In this document: piece after piece, positions 7,534-15,327 of the stretch
How the letters are laid out: each line of letters opens with the position of its first letter
Numbering within the stretch: position 1 is the first letter of the stretch
Assembly: GCF_002149035.1 (NCBI RefSeq)
Contig: NZ_NGFP01000031.1
Location: 1-51,367 of the forward strand
Origin: Streptosporangium minutum
GTDB lineage: Bacteria; Actinomycetota; Actinomycetes; Streptosporangiales; Streptosporangiaceae
Length of the DNA stretch: 51,367 nt
Direction: 5' to 3'
Position numbers and translations under genes: made by a program
Notes under the pieces: model-generated
Databases searched by the model: none
The model's input: the letters and a program-made list of their open reading frames with translations, nothing else
Told to the model about the DNA's origin: nothing

Positions 7534-7743
7534 ACATCACCTCCTCTCGCTGTCGGAGCCAAGTCGTTGGCATCGACTACGGGCGACGAGGAAGTGGTGT
7601 GGGCGCTGTCCCACTGGTGTAGCCGTCCTAGGCTAGAACACGGGGTTGCGCCGCATTCGGTATATGCCGAACTTCCGAGAGATCTTCCCAGCGAACAAAG
7701 ACCGCCCTGACCGAAGCGGCCAAGGCGATCTAGAAATTTGGTT

Positions 7744-9015
7744 TCAGTCGAGGGCATCTCCGAGCTTGCCGAGGGCGCGCCGTTTGTCGTCGAGGGAAAC
7801 ATGGGCGTAGATGGTCATGGTCACCTCGATGTCGCTGTGTCCAACGATGTCGCGGACGACCTGGGGCGGTACGCCGAGGTTGAGCAACAGAGTCACGCAG
7901 GTGTGGCGAAGATCGTGAAAGCGCATGTCCCCGAGGCCGGCGGCCTTGCGGATGGCTCCCCAGCTACGCCGGAGGTTGTCCGGCTCCATCGGGGTACCGC
8001 GTCGGGACGGGAAGACCAGGCCGTGTTCCTCCCAGTCATTCCAGCGGTCGGAGCGCTCGGCGAACTGCTGCTTGCGATGTGCTCGGAGCGCTTCGACGCA
8101 GATCGAGGGGAGTGGGACGGTCCGCTCGGAGTCGTTGGTTTTCGGTCGGACGAACTGGAGACGACCTTCGACACGCTGAAGGGTCTGGACCACTTCAAGT
8201 TTCGCGCCGTCGAGGTCGACGTCCACCCAGCGGAGCCCGAGGAACTCCCCACGCCGTAGGCCGAGGCAGAGCGCCAGGACGTAGAGAGCCGACAGCCGGT
8301 GCTCTTGGGCAGCCTTGAGGACCAGGCGGGACTGGGGCACGGTCAGACCGCGATTGACCTTGTACTTGGGCACCGGGACCTTGACGAGCTTGGCCGCGTT
8401 GCGCGGGATGATCTCCTCGCGCACCGCGGATTCCAAGGCGTTGCGGAGTACGGCGTGCACGGACTGAACCATGCGGATGGACAGCCGGGACTCGCAGCAT
8501 CCGCCGTTCTTGAGCGCGCAGCAGACGGGAGTCTCCCGAGAGGCGTCCCAGCCGTGCTTGCAGCACTGGCACTCGGTACGGGTCCGGGTGATGAACAGCC
8601 GGACCTCCTGGGCGTTGAGCTTGTTCAGCCGCCGTTTGCCGAGTCCGGGGATCAGGTGGAGCCGGACAACGCCCTCGTAGCCCTGGTAGGTCTTGGGACG
8701 CCGTTCCGCACGCACGATGTGCGTGAGCCAGTAGTTCAGGTAGTCGGCGACGGTCCAGTTCTCCGAGGAGACGGGAATGCCCTCGTCGGAGTTCTTGAGG
8801 AGCTCGGTCAGCTTCTTCCGCGCCTCCTCCTGGGAACGGGCCGAGCCCTGCACCCGCTTCACGGCTCCGCCCGTCGTAGGCACGAAGGCGGCGTAGCCGT
8901 ACCGGCCGTCCTTGCGAGGCCAGATGCTTCCCTCACCGTTGGAGCGTTTCCGCATCCGGCGCTTGCTCTGCCGCTTCGGCTCTTCCTCGGGCGTGCCGAG
9001 CGCTGTACTGGTCAT
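7744..9015 (-). CDS. int: Tyrosine-type site-specific integrase of the element
   Basis: A 423-residue tyrosine recombinase. The N-terminal AP2-like arm-binding part reads GEGSIWPRKDGRYGYAAFV. A core-binding SAM-like region follows and holds an unusual Cys-rich stretch (ECQCCKHGWDASRETPVCC, about residues 165-183) resembling a zinc knuckle. The catalytic domain has ALCLGLRRGEFLGLRW (catalytic Arg), FHDLRHTCVTLLL (His, Arg), GHSDIEVTMTIYAHV (His, Tyr). The ATG at 9015 overlaps the excisionase stop as ATGA, so translation is coupled; the longer open frame upstream overlaps xis and is rejected. It would recombine the 78-bp att repeats. Confidence 0.93.
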   Translation of the reverse strand: MTSTALGTPEEEPKRQSKRRMRKRSNGEGSIWPRKDGRYGYAAFVPTTGGAVKRVQGSARSQEEARKKLTELLKNSDEGIPVSSENWTVADYLNYWLTHIVRAERRPKTYQGYEGVVRLHLIPGLGKRRLNKLNAQEVRLFITRTRTECQCCKHGWDASRETPVCCALKNGGCCESRLSIRMVQSVHAVLRNALESAVREEIIPRNAAKLVKVPVPKYKVNRGLTVPQSRLVLKAAQEHRLSALYVLALCLGLRRGEFLGLRWVDVDLDGAKLEVVQTLQRVEGRLQFVRPKTNDSERTVPLPSICVEALRAHRKQQFAERSDRWNDWEEHGLVFPSRRGTPMEPDNLRRSWGAIRKAAGLGDMRFHDLRHTCVTLLLNLGVPPQVVRDIVGHSDIEVTMTIYAHVSLDDKRRALGKLGDALD

Positions 9016-9194
9016 CACGCCGCCTCCATCAGGTTGTGGATGCACTCGGTCACCGCGTCGGCCGGGATGAGGCGGCGACGACGGATCTTCAAACTTCGGA
9101 GCTCGTTGGAGCGGATCAGGCAGTAGAGGGTCCATCGGCTCACCCGGAGGCGGGCAGCGGCCTCGTCGACGGTCAGGAGCTGCTCGTCATCCAT
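9015..9194 (-). CDS. xis: Excisionase/MerR-like helix-turn-helix protein
   Basis: A 59-residue protein, MDDEQLLTVDEAAARLRVSR then WTLYCLIRSNELRSLKIRRRR and a short tail. This is the HTH_17/excisionase fold used by AICE Xis proteins to bend DNA at attL/attR and favour excision. The start ATG at 9194 is chosen because the helix-turn-helix begins right after it; the longer frame adds an unrelated basic stretch that belongs to the rep end. It overlaps rep by 8 bp and int by 4 bp, forming a rep-xis-int operon. Confidence 0.85.
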   Translation of the reverse strand: MDDEQLLTVDEAAARLRVSRWTLYCLIRSNELRSLKIRRRRLIPADAVTECIHNLMEAA

Positions 9195-10014
9195 CCACAG
9201 CCTCCAACGGGATCTCAGGAGGCAGCAGGGCAGCACCGGTTAAGGCGGCGGCGAGGAGCTGTTCACCGGCCGACAGGCCCCGTCCGGCGTAGTCCCAGTG
9301 GGAGATGACGAGGATGGTGTCCTCCTCGAAGAGGGGGAGTCGTCCGGTGCTGATCTGCTCGTCGCGCATGTGGTCGGTCCGTGCGGCGCGGAGGTCGCCG
9401 AGGGTGGTGGAGTAGCGGCGGGACTTGGTGGAGAAGTGGCCGCGGAAGCCGAGCATGTGCGCCCACTGGACAAGCCGGAAGTCGGCCAGCTTGTCGAGGA
9501 CGCCCAGGCGCAGGCACTCGGCGATGAGTCGCCGGGGGTGGTCGCGGAGGTCGAAGGCGGTCAGGTCGTCGAGGGGGTTGATGCGCCGGTCGAGGGTGCC
9601 GACGCACTCGGCGGCTTTGGTGGCGTACTTGGCGATGTAGCCGGCCACGGCCTGGTCGGTGAGGTCGCCGTCCATGGTGATCTGGCGGACGTCGAGTTGA
9701 GCGCCCCACTGGAAGGCCCGCGTGGGTTCGCCGGGCACCTCGGGGACGGTCACCGTTACGGCGGAGGCGGCATGCCGTACGGCGTCGGCCAGCAGGTCGG
9801 CCGTCGCCCAGGCCGGAGGAGGTGTGGCGGGTCCGTCCGGGCCGTCGAGGCGGATCACGGCGTGGAAGTGGACGACGCCCCGCCGCTGGTACTCGGCGAC
9901 CTTGGCGAAGGAGATCACGGCCTGCTCGCGGAGCTCCCGCTGTGTCAGCCCGGCGTTCTTGGCGACGCGGCGGCGCAGGGCTTCGGTGAAGCGGCGCCCA
10001 GGTCGCTCATCGCG
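9187..10014 (-). pseudogene. Rep (RepSA-like replication initiator), 5'-truncated
   Basis: The preserved part is about 275 residues of an AICE replication initiator. It includes GRRFTEALRRRVAKNAGLTQ, FAKVAEYQRRGVVHFHAV with the HFH metal/catalytic-type motif, IAKYATKAAE with the Lys-Tyr-x-x-Lys signature, and the full C-terminus to TAG. Upstream, homology stops at about 10000 and the frame closes at TGA 10015-10017, so about 200 N-terminal residues are absent. The internal GTG at 9918 could allow a shorter product. A deletion seems to have fused rep to the DNA left of the GntR operator. It probably cannot drive rolling-circle replication of the excised element. Confidence 0.82.
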
Positions 10015-10267
10015 TCACTTCCGGGCCCTGGGCGGCGACGAGCGCGGGGATGGCTCCGTCGTGTCGCTCAAGCCGATGTGCGGGTGTGGTCCTTCCCCAT
10101 GTCCGCATGTCAGGGGTGAGGAAGGCGTCGGTGAGCAGCGCAGCGGGCCGTGTCCCACGACGCCCTTCACGATCACCGTGGGACGCGATCCAGCAGAGGA
10201 AGTGGTCCCGGACCCGCTCCCACTCCGAGCCGCTGCTCACCGATGCCATGTACCGAGAGTAGCCCAT
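10007..10267 (-). CDS. Hypothetical protein at the rep deletion junction
   Basis: An 86-residue ORF starting MGYSRYMASVSSGSEWERVR and ending in an Ala/Pro-rich tail with ATGA just before the truncated rep. Its codons are GC-rich, and it is divergent from the GntR gene with the large palindrome between them, so its promoter would lie under that operator. I do not recognise a family. The N-terminal 40 residues look protein-like; the C-terminal half may be junction sequence produced by the deletion that removed the start of rep. Confidence 0.4.
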   Translation of the reverse strand: MGYSRYMASVSSGSEWERVRDHFLCWIASHGDREGRRGTRPAALLTDAFLTPDMRTWGRTTPAHRLERHDGAIPALVAAQGPEVTR

Positions 10268-10288
10268 CCTGTAAGTACCTATCTATTC

Positions 10289-10312
10289 CATGAAGCTTCA
10301 TGAAGCTTCATG
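10289..10312. promoter_or_regulatory. 24-bp perfect palindromic operator of the GntR regulator
   Basis: Two overlapping ATGAAGCTTCAT palindromes (10290-10301 and 10300-10311) make one perfect 24-bp palindrome that starts and ends in CATG. A further half, CATGAAGTG, follows at 10329-10337. It lies 8-31 bp before the GntR start and 22 bp before the divergent ORF. KorSA-type GntR repressors of AICEs bind repeated palindromes near their own promoter; this is the clear candidate site. Confidence 0.75.
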
Positions 10313-10319
10313 AGTCGGT

Positions 10320-10649
10320 GTGAGGCGCCATGAAGTGCCTTTCTACGGTCGTAGTGTGGCCAGATATGTCGAGCACACGCGCACGTGGGAGTTTGACGAG
10401 GACCGCTCTCGCTGGGAGCAGATCCTGGAGGTCCTGCTGTCCCGGATCGACTCAGGGGAGTGGGGACCCAAGTTCAAGATCTCCGAGGTCAAGCTGATGG
10501 AGGAGTTCGGCGTCGCACGCCCGACCATCCGCAAGGCCATGGAACGGCTCCGCGAAGCCGGGAAGATCTACACCGTGCCCAACCTCGGCAGCTTCGTCAG
10601 CGTCCCCGAGGGGAAGGACGGCGCAGCCGACAGCGGCTCGGAGAAGTAG
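10320..10649 (+). CDS. GntR-family repressor (KorSA-like)
   Basis: A 109-residue winged-helix protein. WEQILEVLLSRIDSGEWGPKF is followed by FKISEVKLMEEFGVARPTIRKAMERLREAGKI, which is the GntR helix-turn-helix, and by a wing ending YTVPNLGSFVSV. There is no C-terminal effector domain, as in the short KorSA-like regulators that keep AICE rep/pra/tra genes silent. GTG 10320 gives the longest form; GTG 10356 (97 residues) starts right before the domain and is equally possible. Neither has a clear ribosome site. The big palindrome upstream suggests self-repression. With no tra gene left, its remaining target may be the divergent minus-strand genes. Confidence 0.85.
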   Translation: MRRHEVPFYGRSVARYVEHTRTWEFDEDRSRWEQILEVLLSRIDSGEWGPKFKISEVKLMEEFGVARPTIRKAMERLREAGKIYTVPNLGSFVSVPEGKDGAADSGSEK

Positions 10650-10703
10650 CCGACTGACCAGTTCGCCTCAACGAGGCCCCAGCGGCTGGTCTCGCATGCG
10701 TTG

Positions 10704-11500
10704 TCAGTGGCAGCCCGCGTACCACTCCATAATGCTCGCGAGCCCCTCCCAGTGCGTATACGAGCACAGGAGAGAGTCGAACCGCTCGTCTCCAGGACGC
10801 GGCTGCAGCACGCCCGCCAAAGGTTCGAAACCGAGTGCGCGGTAATCGGGGTCCTTCTTGCGATGCACCGCCACCCGGAAGACCATCGCGTTCATCACCC
10901 CGTCAATGGGGATGCCCAGCGGGCAGGAGCCGTCCACCGCGTCCGGGAGTCGGTCGATCTCCTGCTGCGAGGGGAGCGCGTCGCCTAGGTAGCGCACCAG
11001 CGTCAGAATCGGCGCACAGCCCACCCGGTCATCGTCGATGTGGGAAACCCGCAGCAGGACCAGGCGGCCGGAGGAGACCCGGTACGCCAACACCGCTCCC
11101 GGCGTCAGATCGGTGACGTGCCGCCACGGACGACGCAGGCGCTTGCGCTCCGGCTGAGGACCGGTGAGCTGGGACCGCACCTTGTCGAGCGCGGCCTGCC
11201 GGCCGGCCAGAGCCTTGACCCCTCCTCCTGCCAACGCTCCAGTCCCTCACCCCGCTCGATGACCCCCAGAGCCCTGTCGCGCACCGTCGCGTCCAAGCGA
11301 CCGACCTTCGACTGGGTCCAGGCGAGCGCCAGCCAGACGACCGGACCCTCATCCGGATCGACGAGCGCGTCACCGAACCCGTCCAGCACCCGGCGGACGG
11401 CCTCCTCGTCCTCAACCCCGTCTTCGATCAACTCCCGATAGGCGTCCCGTACATCGCACGCCGTATCGTCCGAGAACAGCGCAACTCCCCATGCACTCAT
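10704..11500 (-). pseudogene. Actinomycete hypothetical protein split by a frameshift
   Basis: The start MSAWGVALFSDDTACDVRDA to LERWQEEG lies in one frame (from ATG 11500). The remainder, from KALAGRQAALDKVRSQLT to the end EWYAGCH, lies in another frame ending at 10704. Together they form one continuous protein of about 265 residues, with no repeated or missing part except near 11219-11226, where one base seems lost after GAGGAGGGG. The N-terminal WGVALFSDD is typical of a common actinomycete family of unknown function, often found beside immunity-like or regulatory genes. It may be a true pseudogene or a sequencing/assembly slip at a G-run. Confidence 0.65.
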
Positions 11501-12249
11501 GAGAAACCTCCGGCATCCGTCCGAATCGGCTCAGGACAAGCTACAAGATCGCCGGATGAGAACTTTCTCCACGTCTTCAAGGGCAGCCCGCCTGCGGCGG
11601 CCTGCCGCGTGTCGGGCGGTCGCTGGCCGCGCTGCGGCTCTTCGGCCGGTCGCGACCAGCACCGCCCACGCGCGTGTGATCACCAGGCGGCAGGCCATGC
11701 GAGACGAGAAGGCTCTTTGCCGGTTTCATCGTGGTGACGGCCGTGACGATCGCTCACTTCGGCACTGGTCGTAGCCGGTTGGGGCGATCGGCTGCCGCGG
11801 CCCTCCTTCGTCGGCCCTTGCCATCGAATGACGCGGCGATCACCGTAGTCGAGCCCTCAGCAACGGAGTATGTGGAGCATGATCACTAGATGATCGGTCA
11901 CGGCAGCTCAGAGCAATAATCGCCGAGGAAGATGATCGCCTTCCTAAAGTGGTACCGCAAGTTCGAACCCTGCCAGGACGCCGATCTTGACCAGGGAAGC
12001 AGAGCCCACCAACTAGAACATCACTCAGGGGCATGCCATAAGTTCGGTTGCGTCCTGTCACCGATCGTTTGCGATCAGCGCGCCCGATACGCGTCCAGGG
12101 CCGCACCTGGATGGTTACGCATACGTCCCTGGAACTCGTCGCAGGGAGATCACGTTTTATAGATGGCGGCCTGAAACCTATCGGTCTTGCAACATACGTT
12201 TAACCATGATCCACCTGGCGCTATCACGACAGTCATGGAAGGTGCTGAG
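11501..12249. other. Gene-poor stretch of the element
   Basis: I find no convincing gene in these 750 bp. 11580-11700 is GC-rich with imperfect inverted CTGCGGC/GCCTGCCGC blocks. From about 11850 the base composition falls sharply toward the low-GC cargo gene. Short open frames on both strands (such as 11840-12106 minus and 11932-12162 plus) lack ribosome sites and normal codon bias. Confidence 0.5.
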
Positions 12250-13056
12250 ATGCTCAAGACCTATCGCCTGGTCAACAACATGCTCTTGGAATCTCTGCTT
12301 AGCCAGGTCGAGAACCTCGACGCGGTCGAACGCAGCACCGAGTGGGAGGGGAGGGTGACGTTTGGCGTGGGGAGCTTCGGGCGCAAGGCCTCCACCAAGC
12401 GGTCCAATGGCGTGCAGGCGAATATGCATCGACAGATAGAAGGCGCCATCGAGGCTCTGCGAGAGCATGGACAACTCCGCGAGTACCGGCCCGAACGCAC
12501 GCGAGAGGTATATAAGCATGGCATGTTGGTTGATCGGCCATATGTGCGAGAGTTGAATATTGTCGCTACTCCCGTATATGTCCCAGTTCCCGAACCTCTC
12601 CAAGGTGTGCGTGGCTCAATGCTAACCGTGTGGGTCTGTGAACCCATTGGGGAGGTGGGGTTTATCGACACGGAAGCAGATGGCAGTGGGACGTGGGATT
12701 GGGTGGGAACCTACGTATTTCTGGTAGAGGAGATTCGCGATTCGAGCCTTCAACACTTCATGTCTGGCATCTCGGCGTTATGCGCCCTAGTCAACTTCGT
12801 TGCCGGGCATGACCCGTGTGGTCGGCCAGAACAGATTCACTCATGTGTGAGTGCACACGGCGAGCCATGGGGGCGCGACTTGGCGATACATCCCGTAGAC
12901 AAGCTTAGTAAGGTTGGCGGGATTGTCGGGCGCCAACGGGTAATAGAGACGGTATATAAGATCGTCCAAATGACCGATGAGCAAGCATCGGTTGTGAACG
13001 GCAAGGAAGTGAGGCTGAACGACATCCTTGCGTATCCTCTATATATTGCCGAATGA
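12250..13056 (+). CDS. Unrecognised low-GC cargo protein
   Basis: A 268-residue protein starting MLKTYRLVNNMLLESLLSQV. ATG 12250 is chosen over 12187 and 12235 because GGAAGG lies 7 bp upstream. Residues 30-60 are Gly/Ser/Lys-rich (VTFGVGSFGRKAS). A charged helical segment (QIEGAIEALREHGQLREYRP) follows, then a beta-rich part with WVCEPIGEVGFID, and a mixed C-terminus. There is no signal peptide or clear membrane helix. The first segment, a short helix ending in LLSQVE, faintly recalls DUF6414-type proteins, but I would not assign it. Base composition is clearly lower in GC than any neighbour, showing recent foreign origin. It sits alone in the cargo slot of the element. Confidence 0.7.
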   Translation: MLKTYRLVNNMLLESLLSQVENLDAVERSTEWEGRVTFGVGSFGRKASTKRSNGVQANMHRQIEGAIEALREHGQLREYRPERTREVYKHGMLVDRPYVRELNIVATPVYVPVPEPLQGVRGSMLTVWVCEPIGEVGFIDTEADGSGTWDWVGTYVFLVEEIRDSSLQHFMSGISALCALVNFVAGHDPCGRPEQIHSCVSAHGEPWGRDLAIHPVDKLSKVGGIVGRQRVIETVYKIVQMTDEQASVVNGKEVRLNDILAYPLYIAE

Positions 13057-13391
13057 TCCGACTAATGAATGTCTTTCATTCTGCTCCGGGCGTCTAGGGT
13101 GAAGTGATTGCTTGACCGGGCGACCTGCGAGCAGCAGAATAGCAGGGCGATTTGCATAGGATGCGCCGGACTTTCAGTTCCACATTTGCTCGTTCTCCTG
13201 GCGCATGGAGCTTGGCGTGGTCAAAGTTGGCGCTCTTCTGTAATTGTGTGCGAAACATGCGAGAAATGATCAAGTGGTCCGTACAAGCCTTGCCTCATTT
13301 TTCTCTGCAGCCCATGTGAGCAAGCATCTAAATTCGCACTCTCCTAATGCAGGTGTTTCTGGCTTAGCTGTCCCTTGTAGGGTGAGCTGTT
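13057..13391. other. Low-GC intergenic stretch
   Basis: These 335 bp between the cargo gene and the HAD gene have the same low GC as the cargo gene. No ORF with a ribosome site and no strong hairpin is visible. It may hold the promoter of the HAD gene. Confidence 0.5.
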
Positions 13392-14135
13392 ATGCAGCCA
13401 TTTGTGCTCTTCGACCTAGACAACGCGCTCGTGAACCTGGACGAGGCGTTCCAGGTGTGGACTGCGGAGTTCGTCGACGAGCACCGGCTTGGGCCCGAGG
13501 CGGTTGACTGGTTGATCGCGCTTGACCAGGCGGGCTACCCGCATCGTGAGGCTTTCTTCGGCATGGTGCGCAAGCACTTCGCCCTCCCCGAGTCCGTTGA
13601 GGAGTTGTGGGGCCGCTACCGCAAGCGCATGCCGTACCTCGTCCACTGTCGACCCGGAGTGATGGACGGCCTGACGTTGCTCCGGGCGGCCGGGTGGAAG
13701 GTAGCCATCGTCACCAACGGAACGGCGGACAACCAGCTCGGCAAGATCCAGCAGACGGGGCTGGCCGAGGCCGTTGACGCCTACGCGCTCTCGGGGCTCG
13801 AAGGCATCCGCAAGCCTGATGTCGGCCTGTTTGAGATCGCCGCCAAGCGGTGCGGCATGATCCTTGCCGATGGGGGATGGATGGTCGGTGACCACCCTGT
13901 TGCCGACATCGGCGGGGGACGGGCCGCCGGCCTCTGTATGGTCTGGATCGACCGAGGGACATGGCCGGACCGGGAACACGAGGTGGACCACGTCGTTACG
14001 GACGTGCTCCGATTCTCCTTGCGGAGCAGTGATCAAACCGGAGGTCGAAAGACGCGAACTGCGGATCTTGCTAACGCGGATGCTAACAACAGGTCTGGAC
14101 GGACCTGGACGACCATGGACCGAGAGACCCCGTAG
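13392..14135 (+). CDS. HAD-superfamily hydrolase
   Basis: A 247-residue HAD phosphatase-like protein. Motif I is FVLFDLDNALVNLD with both Asp present (Asp9 nucleophile, Asp11 acid/base) but Ala in place of the usual Thr. The helical cap spans about 15-85, motif II is VAIVTNGTADNQ, motif III Lys is in GIRKPDVGLF, and motif IV is WMVGDHPVADIGGG. The substrate is likely a small phosphorylated metabolite. The normal fold ends about residue 210; the last 37 residues are polar and run through 12-bp repeats (14070-14093) and TGGACGG repeats, so the C-terminus may have been changed by recombination. HAD and Nudix-type genes are common near the ends of AICEs. Confidence 0.8.
   Translation: MQPFVLFDLDNALVNLDEAFQVWTAEFVDEHRLGPEAVDWLIALDQAGYPHREAFFGMVRKHFALPESVEELWGRYRKRMPYLVHCRPGVMDGLTLLRAAGWKVAIVTNGTADNQLGKIQQTGLAEAVDAYALSGLEGIRKPDVGLFEIAAKRCGMILADGGWMVGDHPVADIGGGRAAGLCMVWIDRGTWPDREHEVDHVVTDVLRFSLRSSDQTGGRKTRTADLANADANNRSGRTWTTMDRETP
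14070..14093. repeat. 12-bp-spaced repeat pair inside the HAD gene end
   Basis: TGCTAACGCGGA is followed at once by TGCTAACAACAG, so TGCTAAC recurs with a 12-bp period like the putative arm sites at 7197 and 15228. From 14094 to 14190 there are four TGGACGG/TGGACGA copies. It may be an old element end or an unrelated arm site. Confidence 0.35.
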
Positions 14136-14298
14136 AGGCCGACTCACCAGGTCCGGAAGACAACCATGGACGGTTCTGGACGGTCGTGATCTGACTCGTA
14201 ATGAAGTGCTCTCGTCGTGCTGAGCCGCTCGTTCGGCGGGCCCGTATAGGTGATCTCATGCGGGTGAGTCGTTCCCTATGGAGACGTGGAGGCAGTCG
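14136..14298. repeat. TGGACGG-rich intergenic repeats
   Basis: The 160 bp between the two HAD-type genes hold repeated CCATGGAC and TGGACGG words (within 14094-14190) and no ORF. The genes converge here, and no strong terminator is seen. Confidence 0.4.
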
Positions 14299-15042
14299 CT
14301 ACATGGGTGATGTTGAGATGTCGCCCCCAATGGGGACCGTCGCGAGAGCGTCGGCCAAGTGGGGCAGGGACGAGACGACGACCGAGCCATCGACGTTGGC
14401 CATGTGCTTGCGGCTTTCACGCAAGCCGGCAACGCCGATCGCCTGGGTGCCGATGTCCGCCGCGACCATCATCGCCTGGACGGAGGCGCCGACCACCGTG
14501 CATTCGGCGGGGTTCATGGCCAGTGCCCTCCTCGCCTGGCGTACAAGGGCGGCTCCCATCGACGTGCTCGAAGGACGGTGGTGCCGGCGCCCGATGACCG
14601 GCCCCACCAACTGCCGCAGTTCGTGCCGGTCCAGGTAAGACTCGATGGTGGCGGAATAGCGGCCACCCACCACGGCGACTCTTCTGCCGCTGGCCTGGCA
14701 GGCCAGCAGAACCTGGCGTACCCCGGGCACGGGAACGGCCGTCATGACCGCGGCCGTCTCGGCCGCGCGCAGGATGTCCTCCGCTTCGTCACCGTGGGAG
14801 GCGCTGACCTGGTGGGCGTAGGTCACCATCCACAGCGGATCGGTGGTCACATGGAAAGCGACACCGGTCAACAGTGATAGCGGGGGGCTTGGGGCTGGGA
14901 GCCGCGCGCGGATGTCGTCGGCGATCGCCGACGTGTCCACACCGGCGAACAGGTCGCAGATTACGCCGTCGAAAACAAACAGCATGGCGCGGGTGCGTTC
15001 CAGGACGCGCGCGACATGGGGACGTACTCGCGTGGCCGGCAA
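14299..15042 (-). CDS. HAD-like protein lacking the nucleophile Asp
   Basis: A 247-residue HAD-fold protein starting at TTG 15042, with AGGAGG 7 bp upstream. Motif I reads MLFVFDGVICDLF. The family standard is LFDxDG, so the first Asp (nucleophile) is Val; the codon is GTT where GAT would give Asp. Motif II appears as VAVVGGRYS, and the motif III/IV region as ECTVVGASVQAMMVAADIG, where the usual GDS/GDD is also replaced by GAS. Two catalytic positions are thus altered, and the protein is probably inactive as a phosphatase, perhaps a binding or regulatory derivative. It is the last gene before attR. Confidence 0.75.
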   Translation of the reverse strand: MPATRVRPHVARVLERTRAMLFVFDGVICDLFAGVDTSAIADDIRARLPAPSPPLSLLTGVAFHVTTDPLWMVTYAHQVSASHGDEAEDILRAAETAAVMTAVPVPGVRQVLLACQASGRRVAVVGGRYSATIESYLDRHELRQLVGPVIGRRHHRPSSTSMGAALVRQARRALAMNPAECTVVGASVQAMMVAADIGTQAIGVAGLRESRKHMANVDGSVVVSSLPHLADALATVPIGGDISTSPM

Positions 15043-15327
15043 GCGGGAGCCTCCTGGTCATGATGTCGTGGCTGTCCGGGTGCGGCGCCGTACGGACCGG
15101 ATCTTCTTCTTGATGGTGGAAGGTATCAACATGAAGCCGGATGCTTGCCACTCACGTCACGATCCGGGTAGTCGCTACCGCGGCTGGTTCCTGGAAGGAA
15201 CGTGCTATGCGGTGATCACGATCGAGGTGACAGCAGCGCTGACAGCAACGTCCCCGCACATGGACGCACTCCGGCTACCGTCCATCACCCTCCGACCACG
15301 GTCTCCGCTACCCGACCAGGGCGATTG
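15043..15327. other. Right end of element before attR
   Basis: A 285-bp stretch with no supported gene. It contains the arm-like repeats at 15228-15251. A small overlapping frame on the minus strand at the start shares the ribosome site of the HAD-like gene and is not credible. Confidence 0.5.
15228..15251. repeat. Tandem 12-mers, probable integrase arm sites (right)
   Basis: TGACAGCAGCGC followed by TGACAGCAACGT, matching the left pair at 7197-7220 with two changes over 24 bp. It lies about 77 bp inside attR, in the same orientation as the left copy. Confidence 0.6.

Noticed and set aside
11932-12162. 76-codon ORF and tRNA T-arm-like GTTCGAAC
   Set aside because: No cloverleaf can be built around it, and the ORF has no ribosome site or family.
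14185-14225. Possible tRNA-Thr(CGU)-like anticodon arm (CTGACTCGTAATGAAG)
   Set aside because: The 3' stem does not pair, and no T-arm or acceptor follows.
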